A stretch of 64,000 nucleotides of DNA from positions 1-64,000 of the forward strand of contig CAKMIX010000013.1 in the NCBI GenBank assembly GCA_927362715.1. Reading direction: 5' to 3'. The stretch comes from an uncultured Clostridia bacterium. GTDB lineage: Bacteria; Bacillota; Clostridia; Oscillospirales; Acutalibacteraceae. Positions 25,195-38,059 of the stretch are shown one piece after another. Each line of letters opens with the position of its first letter. The stretch's first letter is position 1. Under the pieces are notes generated by a model, which saw only the letters and a list, made by a program, of their open reading frames with translations, searched no databases and was not told the DNA's origin. The translations under genes and the position numbers were made by a program.

Positions 25195-27022
25195 TGCCAA
25201 AAAACCGAAGCATCTTGGATTTACGCTGCACGAGCTGTTCGCCTATATGGGGCGGCACGGCGTTTTGCTGCTGCTTGTTGCCGTCCTTGTGACCGTCAGC
25301 GGTGTCACAGGCTTGCTCGGCACATATATGATCCGCCCGATCGTCAATAACCTTATAAACGGCGACCTGCATACGCTGGCGGTCGGTGTCTTGATCGCGG
25401 CTGGGATTTTCGGCATAAGTATTTTGAGCGCCTACGGCTATACGCAGCTGATGGTGCGCATGGCGCAGAAGGTGCTCTTTGACATCCGGCGCGACCTGTT
25501 TTCGCACGTGCAGAAGCTGTCGCTGAAATTCTTTGACTCCACACCGCACGGCGATGTGATGAGTTATTTTACCAACGACGTGGACACCGTTTCCGACGCG
25601 CTCAACAACAGCTTTGCCATGGCGATCCAGAGCTTTATCCAGATGGCGGGTACGCTTGTGATTTTATATGTGCTCAACTGGCGGTTGTCTTTGATCGTCA
25701 CGCTGTGCTATGTTGTCATGTTTCTGTACATTCGGTACAGCGGACGGCACAGCAAAAAGTATTATAACCGTCAGCAGAAAAGCCTCGGGGCGCTCGACGG
25801 CTATATTGAGGAGACGGTCACGGGGCAAAAGGTCGTCAAAGTTTTCAACCATGAGGCGGAGAACCTGAAGACCTTCCGTGAAAAAAACGAGGCGCTGCGC
25901 AAGGCGGGTACGGGCGCGCAAAGCTATGCCGCTACGATGGTGCCCGCCGTGGTAAGCATTTCTTATGTCAACTATGCGCTTGTTGCGATCCTCGGCGGCA
26001 TTATGGCAATGCGGGGGATGACAGACGTGGGCAGCCTTGCAAGCTATCTTGTGTTTGTGCGGCAGGCAGCGGCGCCGATCAATCAATTCACCCAGCAGTC
26101 GAATTTCCTTTTGGCGGCGCTTGCAGGCGCAGAACGCATTTTTGAAGTGATGCGCCTGCCCGCAGAGGTCGATGACGGTACGATTACCCTTGCCCATGCG
26201 CAGGAGACGGCGGACGGCGAACTGCATGAGACCGATGCGCCGACGGGTGTCTGGGCCTGGCGCGCGCCGGACGGCAGGCTTACGCGGCTTTGCGGCGACG
26301 TGCGGTTTGAAAACGTGACTTTTGGGTACTCTAAAAAGCATCCGGTGCTGCGCGACGTTAGTCTGTATGCAAAGCCCGGGCAGAAGATCGCGTTCGTCGG
26401 CTCGACAGGCGCGGGCAAAACGACCATTACAAATCTGATCAACCGCTTTTATGATGTACAGGGCGGGCGTGTGCTGTATGACGGGATCGACGTGCGCGAT
26501 ATCCGCAAAGCTGCGCTGCGCCGTTCGCTCGGCATCGTTTTGCAGGATACGCACCTGTTTACGGGGACGATCGCCGACAATATCCGCTTCGGTAAGCCTG
26601 ATGCAACGCAAGAAGAAATCGAAAAGGCAGCAAAAATTGCCAATGCCGATTCGTTTATCCGCCGCCTGCCGAACGGCTACGAAACCATGGTCACCGCCGA
26701 CGGCGCGAATCTCTCGCAAGGGCAGAGACAGCTGCTTGCTATTGCGCGCGCGGCAGTGTCCGACCCGCCTGTGCTCATCCTCGACGAAGCGACCTCCTCC
26801 ATCGACACGCGCACCGAACGCCTGATTGAAAAGGGGATGGATTCGCTCATGCAGGGGCGTACCGTGTTCGTGATCGCCCACCGCCTTTCGACCGTGCGCA
26901 ACGCCAATGCCATTATGGTGCTCGAACACGGCAAGATCGTCGAACGCGGCACGCACGACGAACTGCTGGAGCAAAAGGGGATGTATTACCGCCTTTACCA
27001 CGGTATGTTTGAGTTGAGCTGA
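25175..27022 (+). CDS. ABC exporter half-transporter, consensus NBD subunit
   Basis: A 615-residue partner of the preceding subunit. Membrane domain at ~25-340; ATPase domain at ~385-610 with Walker A GSTGAGKTTI, Walker B LILDEATSSIDT with catalytic Glu, and switch His in IAHRLST. The signature is degenerate (LSQGQRQ). The two degenerate parts are complementary between the subunits, so the dimer would have one working ATP site. An insertion of ~45 residues (around DGELHETDAPTG) before the ATPase domain is seen in clostridial members. The ATG at 25175 follows GGGAGGTG. Confidence 0.9.
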   Translation: MAARTLSAKKPKHLGFTLHELFAYMGRHGVLLLLVAVLVTVSGVTGLLGTYMIRPIVNNLINGDLHTLAVGVLIAAGIFGISILSAYGYTQLMVRMAQKVLFDIRRDLFSHVQKLSLKFFDSTPHGDVMSYFTNDVDTVSDALNNSFAMAIQSFIQMAGTLVILYVLNWRLSLIVTLCYVVMFLYIRYSGRHSKKYYNRQQKSLGALDGYIEETVTGQKVVKVFNHEAENLKTFREKNEALRKAGTGAQSYAATMVPAVVSISYVNYALVAILGGIMAMRGMTDVGSLASYLVFVRQAAAPINQFTQQSNFLLAALAGAERIFEVMRLPAEVDDGTITLAHAQETADGELHETDAPTGVWAWRAPDGRLTRLCGDVRFENVTFGYSKKHPVLRDVSLYAKPGQKIAFVGSTGAGKTTITNLINRFYDVQGGRVLYDGIDVRDIRKAALRRSLGIVLQDTHLFTGTIADNIRFGKPDATQEEIEKAAKIANADSFIRRLPNGYETMVTADGANLSQGQRQLLAIARAAVSDPPVLILDEATSSIDTRTERLIEKGMDSLMQGRTVFVIAHRLSTVRNANAIMVLEHGKIVERGTHDELLEQKGMYYRLYHGMFELS

Positions 27023-27033
27023 AAAAGCAAAAA

Positions 27034-27066
27034 CGCCCCCGTTCCCAAATCGGGAACGGGGGCGCT
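27034..27066. terminator. Terminator between the converging exporter and PII-like genes
   Basis: 13-bp perfect stem CGCCCCCGTTCCC / GGGAACGGGGGCG with a 5-base loop. It lies between convergent stop codons; on the minus strand it is followed by GTTTTTGCTTTTT, so it serves the PII-like gene best. Confidence 0.8.
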
Positions 27067-27081
27067 GCCATCTGCTTTGTG

Positions 27082-27768
27082 TTACGCTTCGTCTTCTTCC
27101 GGCAGGCGGATCCCTGCGGTATCCGTCACGGGGACGGAAAACACGATCGCGCCGGCGGGATTCGGCGCGCCGGCCTGTTCCATAACGGCACGCATCACGT
27201 CATTTTTGCGTGTGGTGCGCACCACGACGAACGCCATTTCCTTTTCCTCCGCAAGCGAGATGCCCAAAAATCTTTTCGCCTGCTCGGCGCCTGTGCCCTT
27301 GGCGTGCAGCACCGTGCCGCCCGTGGCTTTCGCGCTGCGTGCGGCGTCCATGATGATGTCAATGCTGCCGCTGTTGGCAATAATGATCAGCAATTCAAAA
27401 TCCGTATTCTGCAAGGTGCTTTCCTCCTTGAGTGTGACTTCCTGCCCGTCTGTCAGGTATTGCAGCGTCCGTCTGCCGCCGATGCTGCTTAACGGCATTA
27501 AAAATGCCACGCCCACACCGGGAACGCCGATGTACATATCCCGGTACAAAATTTTTTTGAGCTTCGTCCAGCTTTCTTCCGTAACGATTGAAAAGAACAC
27601 CATCCGCTCTGAGGACTCCAGCCCCAGAAAATCCAGCGTTTCGCTGGTTGCAGTTCCTCTTCCGGGTACGGACAGTGTCACCTGCACGTTTTCCGATGCC
27701 AAAACCTCTGCAAATTTATCTTTCAGTTCCCGTGCGACGATCAGCACGGCCATATTGATCGCGTACAT
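27082..27768 (-). CDS. PII-like signalling protein, tandem domains
   Basis: A 228-residue soluble protein made of two alpha-beta domains that look like PII (GlnB) folds: residues ~1-100 with LIVARELKDKFAEVL and ~122-222 with LLIIIANSGSIDIIMDAARSAKATGGTVLHAKG, the latter matching the PII T-loop start. It ends in an acidic LPEEDEA tail. PII-like proteins of this kind are regularly encoded with DUF1538 membrane proteins. It follows the DUF1538 gene by 23 bases in the same operon and presumably senses a nucleotide or small molecule and gates that protein; that is inference. Confidence 0.75.
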   Translation of the reverse strand: MYAINMAVLIVARELKDKFAEVLASENVQVTLSVPGRGTATSETLDFLGLESSERMVFFSIVTEESWTKLKKILYRDMYIGVPGVGVAFLMPLSSIGGRRTLQYLTDGQEVTLKEESTLQNTDFELLIIIANSGSIDIIMDAARSAKATGGTVLHAKGTGAEQAKRFLGISLAEEKEMAFVVVRTTRKNDVMRAVMEQAGAPNPAGAIVFSVPVTDTAGIRLPEEDEA

Positions 27769-27791
27769 TTGCGCGCTCCTCTCCGCCCGTA

Positions 27792-29321
27792 TTACAGTTC
27801 GATGATCTCAAGATCGGCAAAGGGTTCGCCTACGGGCAGCGCCGCAGCTGCCAGCTCGGCACGGCGGGCTTTCCGCTTATACAAGACCCCGAAGATTTGG
27901 ATGGTGATCAGCGGCGTCATGGCGACCATAGCGACTACGCCGAATGCGTCGCGCACCACATTGCCGCCCGTTGCCGTGCACGCGCCGATGGCAAACGGCA
28001 ACAGGAAGGTCGCCGTCATTGGTCCCGATGCAACGCCGCCCGAGTCGAAGGCGATCGCGGTAAAAATCTTTGGCGTAAAGAAGGAAAGAAGCAGCGCGAT
28101 CGCGTAGCCGGGAATCACCAGCCACAGCACCGAAACACCCGTGAGCACGCGGATCATGGTAAGCCCCACAGAAACGGCGACGCCGATGGAAAGGCTTGTG
28201 CCGAGCGCCTTGCCGGATACTGCGCCGGAGGTGATCTCTTCAACCTGCTCGCGCAAAACATAGACGGCAGGTTCGGCTCGGACGATAAAATAGCCTATGA
28301 CCACGCCGATGGGGATGATGATCCAGTTCCATTCAAGCCCCGCGAGCGTCTGCCCGAGGTAATTGCCCGCCGGCATGAAGCCGACGTTCACCCCCGTCAA
28401 AAACAGCACAAGCCCTATATAGGTGTAAACAAGCCCGACGACGATTTTCAAAAGGTCACGCTTTTTGAGCTTGAGCGCAAAGATTTGAAAGGCGGCAAAA
28501 AACAGCACGATCGGCAGCAGCGAGACCGCGATCTCCCGAAGGTATTTCGGGAAGCCCGACAAAAACGTGTAAAACAGCTCTGCGGAATCCGCGACCTGCG
28601 GAATCTCGCCGGCTATATAGGTCGTGTCGCCGGGGTTATAGAGTACGCCGAGCAGCAGCACGGCGAGGATAGGCCCTATGGAGCACAGCGCCACAAGGCC
28701 GAAACTGTCGTTTTCGGCGTGCTTGTCGCTTCGCACGGCGGCAAAGCCGACGCCGAGCGCCATGATGAACGGGACGGTCATCGGCCCCGTGGTTACGCCG
28801 CCCGAATCAAACGCAACCGCCAGAAAATCCTCCGGTGCGAAAAAGGCGATCGCAAAAACCAACACATAAAATACGATCAGCAATTTGTTGAGCGATTTGG
28901 AAAACAGCATGCGCAGCACGGCGACGACCAGAAACAGCCCGACGCCGACCGCGACCGCCAAAATAAGGATGAGATTGGGCACGGCGGGCACCTGCTCGGC
29001 AAGCACCTGCAAGTCCGGTTCGGAAATCGTGATGATAAAGCCCAGCACGAATGCGAGCGCAGCCGTCAGCCACAGCCGGTTGGTCTTTGCCATGCGCGCC
29101 CCGACCTTTTCGCCGACGGGCGTCATGGAAAGCTCCGCACCGAGTGTAAAAAACATCATGCCTGCGATCAGCAGCACCGCGCCGAACAGAAACAAAATCA
29201 AAATACCCGTCGGAATCGGTGCGATCGTAAAGCTTAACAGCAGCACAATGCATACGATCGGCAGCACTGCCGAGAGCGCTTCTTTCAGCTTCTCTTTCAA
29301 TTTGGTTTGATAATCCCGCAT
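27792..29321 (-). CDS. DUF1538 family membrane transporter-like protein
   Basis: A 509-residue polytopic protein with about twelve hydrophobic segments made of two homologous halves. Each half ends in the same signature, AVAFDSGGVTTGPMT (~residues 168-182) and AIAFDSGGVASGPMT (~420-434), each followed by a segment leading to a GVLY motif. Inverted or tandem repeats of this sort are typical of secondary transporters and channels. The family has no established function that I can name. Its partner is the PII-like protein downstream, as in other DUF1538 loci. Confidence 0.8.
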   Translation of the reverse strand: MRDYQTKLKEKLKEALSAVLPIVCIVLLLSFTIAPIPTGILILFLFGAVLLIAGMMFFTLGAELSMTPVGEKVGARMAKTNRLWLTAALAFVLGFIITISEPDLQVLAEQVPAVPNLILILAVAVGVGLFLVVAVLRMLFSKSLNKLLIVFYVLVFAIAFFAPEDFLAVAFDSGGVTTGPMTVPFIMALGVGFAAVRSDKHAENDSFGLVALCSIGPILAVLLLGVLYNPGDTTYIAGEIPQVADSAELFYTFLSGFPKYLREIAVSLLPIVLFFAAFQIFALKLKKRDLLKIVVGLVYTYIGLVLFLTGVNVGFMPAGNYLGQTLAGLEWNWIIIPIGVVIGYFIVRAEPAVYVLREQVEEITSGAVSGKALGTSLSIGVAVSVGLTMIRVLTGVSVLWLVIPGYAIALLLSFFTPKIFTAIAFDSGGVASGPMTATFLLPFAIGACTATGGNVVRDAFGVVAMVAMTPLITIQIFGVLYKRKARRAELAAAALPVGEPFADLEIIEL

Positions 29322-29374
29322 GCATCGACCTGCCTTTCAAAAATTGCGGCGTTTCCGTACAGCCGCAGTATATG

Positions 29375-29399
29375 TATGGTACACAAATAGTTTACCATA
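29375..29399. promoter_or_regulatory. Inverted repeat in the DUF1538 promoter region
   Basis: TATGGTA (29375-29381), 11-base spacer, TACCATA (29393-29399). On the minus strand a TTGCGC-N16-TAAACT promoter-like pair overlaps it. A possible operator. Confidence 0.4.
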
Positions 29400-29437
29400 T
29401 ATTTTGTTCCGCGCAAAGCGAAAAAGCCCGCAAAAAA

Positions 29438-29455
29438 GTAAACATTATGTAAACA
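29438..29455. repeat. Short direct repeat GTAAACA-N4-GTAAACA
   Basis: Two identical 7-mers with an 11-base period, just beyond the ilvD terminator and upstream of the DUF1538 gene. The period suggests a tandem regulator site on one DNA face. Confidence 0.4.
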
Positions 29456-29486
29456 AAAGATCCCGCACCGCAGGGTACGGGATCTT
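29448..29486 (-). terminator. Intrinsic terminator of ilvD
   Basis: On the minus strand AAGATCCCGTACC / GGTGCGGGATCTT stem (one mismatch), loop CTGC, followed by TTTTGTTT. Confidence 0.85.
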
Positions 29487-29503
29487 GGTCTGAAAATTTA
29501 TGA

Positions 29504-31171
29504 TCAGATCTTCATCACAGCGCCGTCCTTGGCGGAGGAGACCATCTGCGCATAGCGCGCAAGCCAGCCGCTCGTGATGCGCGGCGGATGCAGCACATAC
29601 GCTTTGCGGCGTTTTTCGAGTTCCTCATCCGAAACGCGGACGTTGACCTTGGCATTCGGGATGTCGATCTCGATGATGTCGCCCTCTTCGATGAGGCCGA
29701 TCTCGCCGCCGCAGGCAGCCTCCGGGCAGACATGCCCGATGGAAGCCCCGCGCGATGCGCCGGAAAAGCGGCCGTCGGTGATGAGCGCCACGGTTTTGTC
29801 AAGCTGCATGCCCGCAAGCGCCGAGGTCGGGTTGAGCATTTCGCGCATCCCGGGCCCGCCGACCGGGCCTTCATAGCGGATGACCACCACGTCGCCGTCG
29901 TGGATCTCGCCGCCGTAAATCGAAGCAATCGCTTCATCCTCGCTGTCAAATACGCGCGCGGGACCTTCATGCACAAGCATTTCGGGCGCCACCGCACTGC
30001 GTTTCACAACACAGCCGTCTTTTGCGATGTTTCCCCACAAAATCGCAAGCCCGCCCGTTTCGCTGTACGGGTTCGTGATGGGACGGATGGCGTTTTCATC
30101 TTTGATATACGCGCCCTCGATGTTCTCGCCGACGGTCTTACCCGTTACGGTCGGCAGAGAAAGGTCAAGAAGCCCTTTCTTCGCAAGCTCCGCCTGTACC
30201 GCCGGCACGCCGCCCGCATTGTTGAGGTCGTGCATATGCGTAGGTCCCGCAGGCGCGAGGTGGCAGAGGTTCGGCACCTTGGCGCTCATCTCGTTGAAGG
30301 TGTGCAAGTCCATCGGGCAGCCCGCCTCTTTGGCGATGGCGAGCAGGTGCAGTACGGAGTTCGAAGAGCACCCCAGCGCCATGTCGCACGCCAGCGCATT
30401 GCGAAGCGCCTTTTCGTTGACGATGTCGCGCGCCTTGATGTCGTTTTCGACCAAGTGCATGATCGCCATGCCCGCCTTTTTGGCAAGCTGTATGCGTCCC
30501 GCATGCACAGCGGGGATCGTCCCGTTGCCCGGCAGCGCGATGCCTAAGGATTCGCACAGGCAGTTCATGCTGTTGGCGGTATACATGCCGGAGCACGAGC
30601 CGCAGCCCGGGCAGGTGTTGTTTTCAAATTCGCAAAGCTTACGGTCATCGATCAGGTTCGCCTTGCGCGCGCCGACGGCTTCAAACATTTTGGAAAGCGA
30701 GGTTTCCACGCCGTCCACAAGGCCCGACATCATCGGCCCGCCGGAGCAAACGACGGTCGGCAGATTGATGCGCAAAGCGCCCAGCAGCATGCCGGGAACG
30801 ATCTTGTCGCAGTTGGGGACGAGCACCAGCCCGTCAAAGCCGTGCGCGGTTGCCATGGTCTCCACGCTGTCCGCGATCAGCTCGCGCGAGGGCAGGGAAT
30901 ACTTCATGCCGACATGCCCCATGGCAATGCCGTCGCATACGCCGATGGCGGGGACTTCAATCGGCGTGCCGCCCGCCATGCGCACGCCGGCCTTGACCGC
31001 TTCTGCGATTTTATCCAAATGGATGTGCCCGGGGACGATCTCGCTGTGCGCGGAGATTACGCCGATGAGCGGGCGCTCCAATTCCTCTTTTGTATAGCCC
31101 ATCGCATAAAACAGGCTGCGGTTCGGCGCGCGCTCCACGCCCTCCATCACATTTTTGCTGTGCAAATTCAT
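29504..31171 (-). CDS. ilvD: Dihydroxy-acid dehydratase
   Basis: Fe-S enzyme of 555 residues that dehydrates 2,3-dihydroxy acids to 2-keto acids in valine and isoleucine synthesis. Cluster-binding cysteines occur in NCDKIVPGM and in [40 protein letters not shown] and GRFSGASRG are family signatures. The start at 31171 follows a perfect AGGAGG; an in-frame ATG 60 bases upstream lies in the operator. Its promoter region carries the same operator as ilvC. Confidence 0.95.
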   Translation of the reverse strand: MNLHSKNVMEGVERAPNRSLFYAMGYTKEELERPLIGVISAHSEIVPGHIHLDKIAEAVKAGVRMAGGTPIEVPAIGVCDGIAMGHVGMKYSLPSRELIADSVETMATAHGFDGLVLVPNCDKIVPGMLLGALRINLPTVVCSGGPMMSGLVDGVETSLSKMFEAVGARKANLIDDRKLCEFENNTCPGCGSCSGMYTANSMNCLCESLGIALPGNGTIPAVHAGRIQLAKKAGMAIMHLVENDIKARDIVNEKALRNALACDMALGCSSNSVLHLLAIAKEAGCPMDLHTFNEMSAKVPNLCHLAPAGPTHMHDLNNAGGVPAVQAELAKKGLLDLSLPTVTGKTVGENIEGAYIKDENAIRPITNPYSETGGLAILWGNIAKDGCVVKRSAVAPEMLVHEGPARVFDSEDEAIASIYGGEIHDGDVVVIRYEGPVGGPGMREMLNPTSALAGMQLDKTVALITDGRFSGASRGASIGHVCPEAACGGEIGLIEEGDIIEIDIPNAKVNVRVSDEELEKRRKAYVLHPPRITSGWLARYAQMVSSAKDGAVMKI

Positions 31172-31201
31172 AAAATGCCTCCTGTCCAACATCTCTGAAA
31201 C

Positions 31202-31237
31202 AGTTGTATGACATATTCTAATAGTTGTCATACAACT
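31202..31237. promoter_or_regulatory. Operator in the ilvD promoter
   Basis: AGTTGTATGACA (31202-31213), 12-base spacer, TGTCATACAACT (31226-31237): a perfect 12-bp inverted repeat directly downstream of the -10 box on the minus strand. Identical arms and spacing are found before ilvC. Confidence 0.85.
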
Positions 31238-31265
31238 ATTATAGCAACAAAATCACAACTGTCAA
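31238..31265 (-). promoter_or_regulatory. Promoter of ilvD
   Basis: On the minus strand TTGACA (31265-31260), 16-base spacer, TATAAT (31243-31238). The operator begins at the next base. Confidence 0.85.
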
Positions 31266-31318
31266 TACCCTTTTGCGCAGTGCCGGGGATACGAACGCCG
31301 GCAAAGCAATTTTAAGGT

Positions 31319-31347
31319 TTGCTTTGCTTTTTTTGCAAAAGTATAGT
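31319..31347 (+). promoter_or_regulatory. Promoter of the FadR-type GntR gene
   Basis: TTGCTT (31319-31324), 17-base spacer, TATAGT (31342-31347). It lacks the AGTTGTATGACA operator. Confidence 0.6.
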
Positions 31348-31384
31348 ATAGTGGAACAGGCAAATCTATGAATCGAGGCAGATT

Positions 31385-32086
31385 ATGCAAACAGAAAACC
31401 TTTCCCAGCGCACCGCCGAAACACTGCGTGCGCAGATCTTGGAAGAAAAGAAATACCGTCCGGGCGAAAAGCTGCCGAATGAAAACGAGCTTGCCGAGTC
31501 GCTCGGCATCAGCCGCACGACCCTGCGCGAGGCGATCCGCACGCTTGCTTCCGAAGGACTTTTGGAGGTGCGGCGCGGGCGCGGTACGTTCGTAGCGGGG
31601 GAGCTTGACCGCGTTGCGGCGGAGAGCGTCAATATGCAGGAGCTCGTCCGAATGCAGGTCACGCTGCGCGACCTGTACGAAGCGCGCATGATCTTCGAGC
31701 CGCAAGCTGCCGCGCTTGCCTGCAAGCGCGCAACAGAAGAGGAGATCGAGCACATTTTGGCGCTCGGTGCCCAATGCCAGCGCCAGCTTCAGATCGACCC
31801 GCGCGGCAAGAACCGCATCGCCTCGGAAAGCGCCTTTCACGGCGCGATCATCAAGGCGGCGCACAACGATTTTTTAAGCCAGTTCATGCCTACACTCACG
31901 CGGACGATCGAACAGACCTTCGCGCTCAACTACAATCTGGATGTCATCGCCGAGGACGCCTACAAAGATCATATTTTGATCATGGATTTCTTAAAAAAGC
32001 GCGACGCGCGCGGCGTAAAAAGCGCCGTGACGGTGCACCTGCACCACGCCGTGCAGCACGAGCAAATTTCTTTTGAAGAATTGTAA
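31385..32086 (+). CDS. GntR family regulator, FadR/FCD subfamily
   Basis: A 233-residue regulator. The N-terminal winged helix is typical (ETLRAQILEEKKYRPGEKLPNENELAESLGISRTTLREAIRTLASEGLLEVRRGRGTFV, residues ~10-70). The C-terminal all-helical FCD ligand domain (~85-225) shows the metal-binding pattern: Asp/Arg-containing LRDLYEARMIFEP, FHGAII and the final HLHHAV. FCD regulators bind inverted repeats of the form TNGTNNNACNA, and the operators before ilvD and ilvC contain TTGTATGACA. It lies between those two genes and is the best candidate for their regulator. A GAGG Shine-Dalgarno precedes the ATG. Confidence 0.92.
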   Translation: MQTENLSQRTAETLRAQILEEKKYRPGEKLPNENELAESLGISRTTLREAIRTLASEGLLEVRRGRGTFVAGELDRVAAESVNMQELVRMQVTLRDLYEARMIFEPQAAALACKRATEEEIEHILALGAQCQRQLQIDPRGKNRIASESAFHGAIIKAAHNDFLSQFMPTLTRTIEQTFALNYNLDVIAEDAYKDHILIMDFLKKRDARGVKSAVTVHLHHAVQHEQISFEEL

Positions 32087-32093
32087 AAAGGTA

Positions 32094-32121
32094 TTGACAG
32101 AACGAAATTTGCGGTTATAAT
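32094..32121 (+). promoter_or_regulatory. Promoter of ilvC
   Basis: TTGACA (32094-32099), 16-base spacer, TATAAT (32116-32121). The same layout as the ilvD promoter. Confidence 0.88.
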
Positions 32122-32157
32122 AGTTGTATGACAACAAATCAAACATGTCATACAACT
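32122..32157. promoter_or_regulatory. Operator in the ilvC promoter
   Basis: AGTTGTATGACA (32122-32133), 12-base spacer, TGTCATACAACT (32146-32157), starting at the base after the -10 box. Arms are identical to the ilvD operator while the spacer differs, which points to selection on the arms. Confidence 0.88.
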
Positions 32158-32178
32158 CAGCTTAGATACATATTTTAG

Positions 32179-33216
<1,038 letters not shown>

Positions 33217-33238
33217 GTTTTCGCTGTATAAAGACAAT

Positions 33239-33268
33239 CGCCCGAACCAAACGGTTCGGGCGGTTTTT
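33239..33268 (+). terminator. Intrinsic terminator of ilvC
   Basis: CGCCCGAACC / GGTTCGGGCG stem with an AAAC loop, followed by GTTTTTCG. Confidence 0.88.
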
Positions 33269-33290
33269 CGTGTGTATTGGATATGTATCC

Positions 33291-36485
<3,195 letters not shown>

Positions 36486-36495
36486 TCAATTCATA

Positions 36496-36524
36496 AGCAT
36501 AGCAGATTGTGCCGCCGATTGCAA
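36496..36524 (-). promoter_or_regulatory. Promoter of lacZ
   Basis: On the minus strand TTGCAA (36524-36519), 17-base spacer, TATGCT (36501-36496). Confidence 0.6.
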
Positions 36525-36537
36525 GTGCTGCGGGCGG

Positions 36538-36568
36538 GGAAAAAGAGCGAGCCCGGAAACGGGCCCGC
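36538..36568 (-). terminator. Intrinsic terminator of the DUF815 gene
   Basis: GCGGGCCCG / CGGGCTCGC stem (one G-U) with a TTTC loop, then TCTTTTTCC on the minus strand. Confidence 0.75.
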
Positions 36569-36580
36569 TTGCGATCGATT

Positions 36581-37783
36581 TTATTGTGCCGCCTCGGCAT
36601 TTTTTTCGGAATACGCCAGATATTCGATGAACTGCTTGGCAAGCCGAGGGCTCCTGCCGCCGCCGCGCAGGGCGAACGCCTCCGCTTTGCGGATGAGCTC
36701 GTCATGCTCAAGCGTTACATTGTGCTGCTGTGCCAGATCGCAGACGATCTGCTCGAACAGCTTTTTGTCCGGCTTTAAGAATGTGATCTGCAAGCCGAAC
36801 CGCGCGGAAAGGCTGGTGAGTTCCTGAATCGTATCCTGTCGGTGCAGGTCGTCCCCGCTGCGGTCGGAGACGCTTTCCTGCACAAGGTGGCGGCGGTTCG
36901 AGGTAGCATAGACTGCGATGTTGCGGCTCCTGCCCGCCACGCTGCCCTCTAAGATCGCCTTGAGCGCGCCGAAGTCGCTGTCCCCGCGTGTAAAGCTCAG
37001 ATCGTCGATGAATATGATGAATTTCAGCGGGTTGCGCGCCAAACGGTCGAGGATGTCCGGGAGAAAGAACAGCTCGTTTTTCTTGACCTCGATGAGCCGC
37101 AGACCCTCAGGGTAATATTCGTTGACGATCGCCTTGACGGTGCTGCTTTTGCCTGCACCCGCGTCGCCGTACAGAAGCACGTTGTTGCAGGGCTTGCCGG
37201 CAAGCAAAGCTTCGGTATTTGCAATGACGCGGCTGCGCTCACGCGCATAGCCCGAAAAGTCGGAAAGCCGCTGGGGGTCCGGGTGCTTGACCGGGGTGAT
37301 CTTACCGTCTTTGAGCACGAACATACGGTATTTCGCCCAGATCCCAAAGCCGCGCTTGCCGATATTTTGCAGCTGATCGCGGTAGACCGCCTTGAGGTCG
37401 GCAGGGGTGTTTCGCCAGTGCGGGAAGGGCAGGGGGTCTTTTGTGAAGCTTTGTACATCCTCGGGCGTAACGGCTGCGAACGCTTGCAGCGCATCCAGCT
37501 CTGTGTCGAGCGCGTCCAGATAGCTTTGCGTCAATTCTCCGCATCCGGCGCGGTGCACGACTGCGTTTTCATCCTCCAGCATTTTCATGCGCACATATTC
37601 GCCCAAATCGTCGCACACTGAGAACAGCGCGGCACAGAAGCGTGCTGTTGAATCGGCGCGCGCTTCTTCGGGTGCGTGCTCGTCTGCGAGCGCCAAAAAG
37701 GCTTTGAACACGGCGTCGTTGAGCAGCGCACGGAAAAGCGAGAGCCCGTGCAGCTGCAGCATGACGTTTTGCAACGGTTGCAT
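36581..37783 (-). CDS. DUF815 family AAA+ ATPase
   Basis: A 400-residue soluble P-loop ATPase. The AAA+ core (~165-385) shows Walker A YGDAGAGKSST, Walker B FIIFIDDLSFTRGD, sensor-1 AVYATSNRRHLV, and the insertion with VSDRSGDDLHRQDTIQE that is characteristic of DUF815. The N-terminal ~150 residues are helical and lineage-specific. Its cellular role is not established. The ATG at 37783 is chosen over an upstream in-frame ATG because AGAGGTGG lies 4-11 bases ahead. It is transcribed away from rpoB. Confidence 0.85.
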   Translation of the reverse strand: MQPLQNVMLQLHGLSLFRALLNDAVFKAFLALADEHAPEEARADSTARFCAALFSVCDDLGEYVRMKMLEDENAVVHRAGCGELTQSYLDALDTELDALQAFAAVTPEDVQSFTKDPLPFPHWRNTPADLKAVYRDQLQNIGKRGFGIWAKYRMFVLKDGKITPVKHPDPQRLSDFSGYARERSRVIANTEALLAGKPCNNVLLYGDAGAGKSSTVKAIVNEYYPEGLRLIEVKKNELFFLPDILDRLARNPLKFIIFIDDLSFTRGDSDFGALKAILEGSVAGRSRNIAVYATSNRRHLVQESVSDRSGDDLHRQDTIQELTSLSARFGLQITFLKPDKKLFEQIVCDLAQQHNVTLEHDELIRKAEAFALRGGGRSPRLAKQFIEYLAYSEKNAEAAQ

Positions 37784-37868
37784 ATGACCACCTCTAAGGA
37801 AAAATGTCGGTTTTTGCCGTATTCGGGAAAAACGGGAAAAAGAATCGGTATATTTCAAAAATTACATC

Positions 37869-37897
37869 TTGACAGGCTGGAAGAACAGGTGTAAACT
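37869..37897 (+). promoter_or_regulatory. Promoter upstream of rpoB
   Basis: TTGACA (37869-37874), 17-base spacer, TAAACT (37892-37897). The leader to rpoB is ~160 bases and includes a CAGCC-TTTC-GGCTG hairpin around 38011-38030. rplJ and rplL are not immediately upstream. Confidence 0.55.
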
Positions 37898-38059
37898 ATA
37901 TAAACTGCAATTATAGTGGTGTTCTATTGCTTGCACATTTTTTGGCATTGGTAGTTTAGCACAAATATGCCGGAAAAGCAAGCGTTATGAATGCCGTTTT
38001 CCACCGCGGGCGCAGCCTTTCGGCTGCCGTTCAAAACACAAATAAGGAAATGGAGCGTG

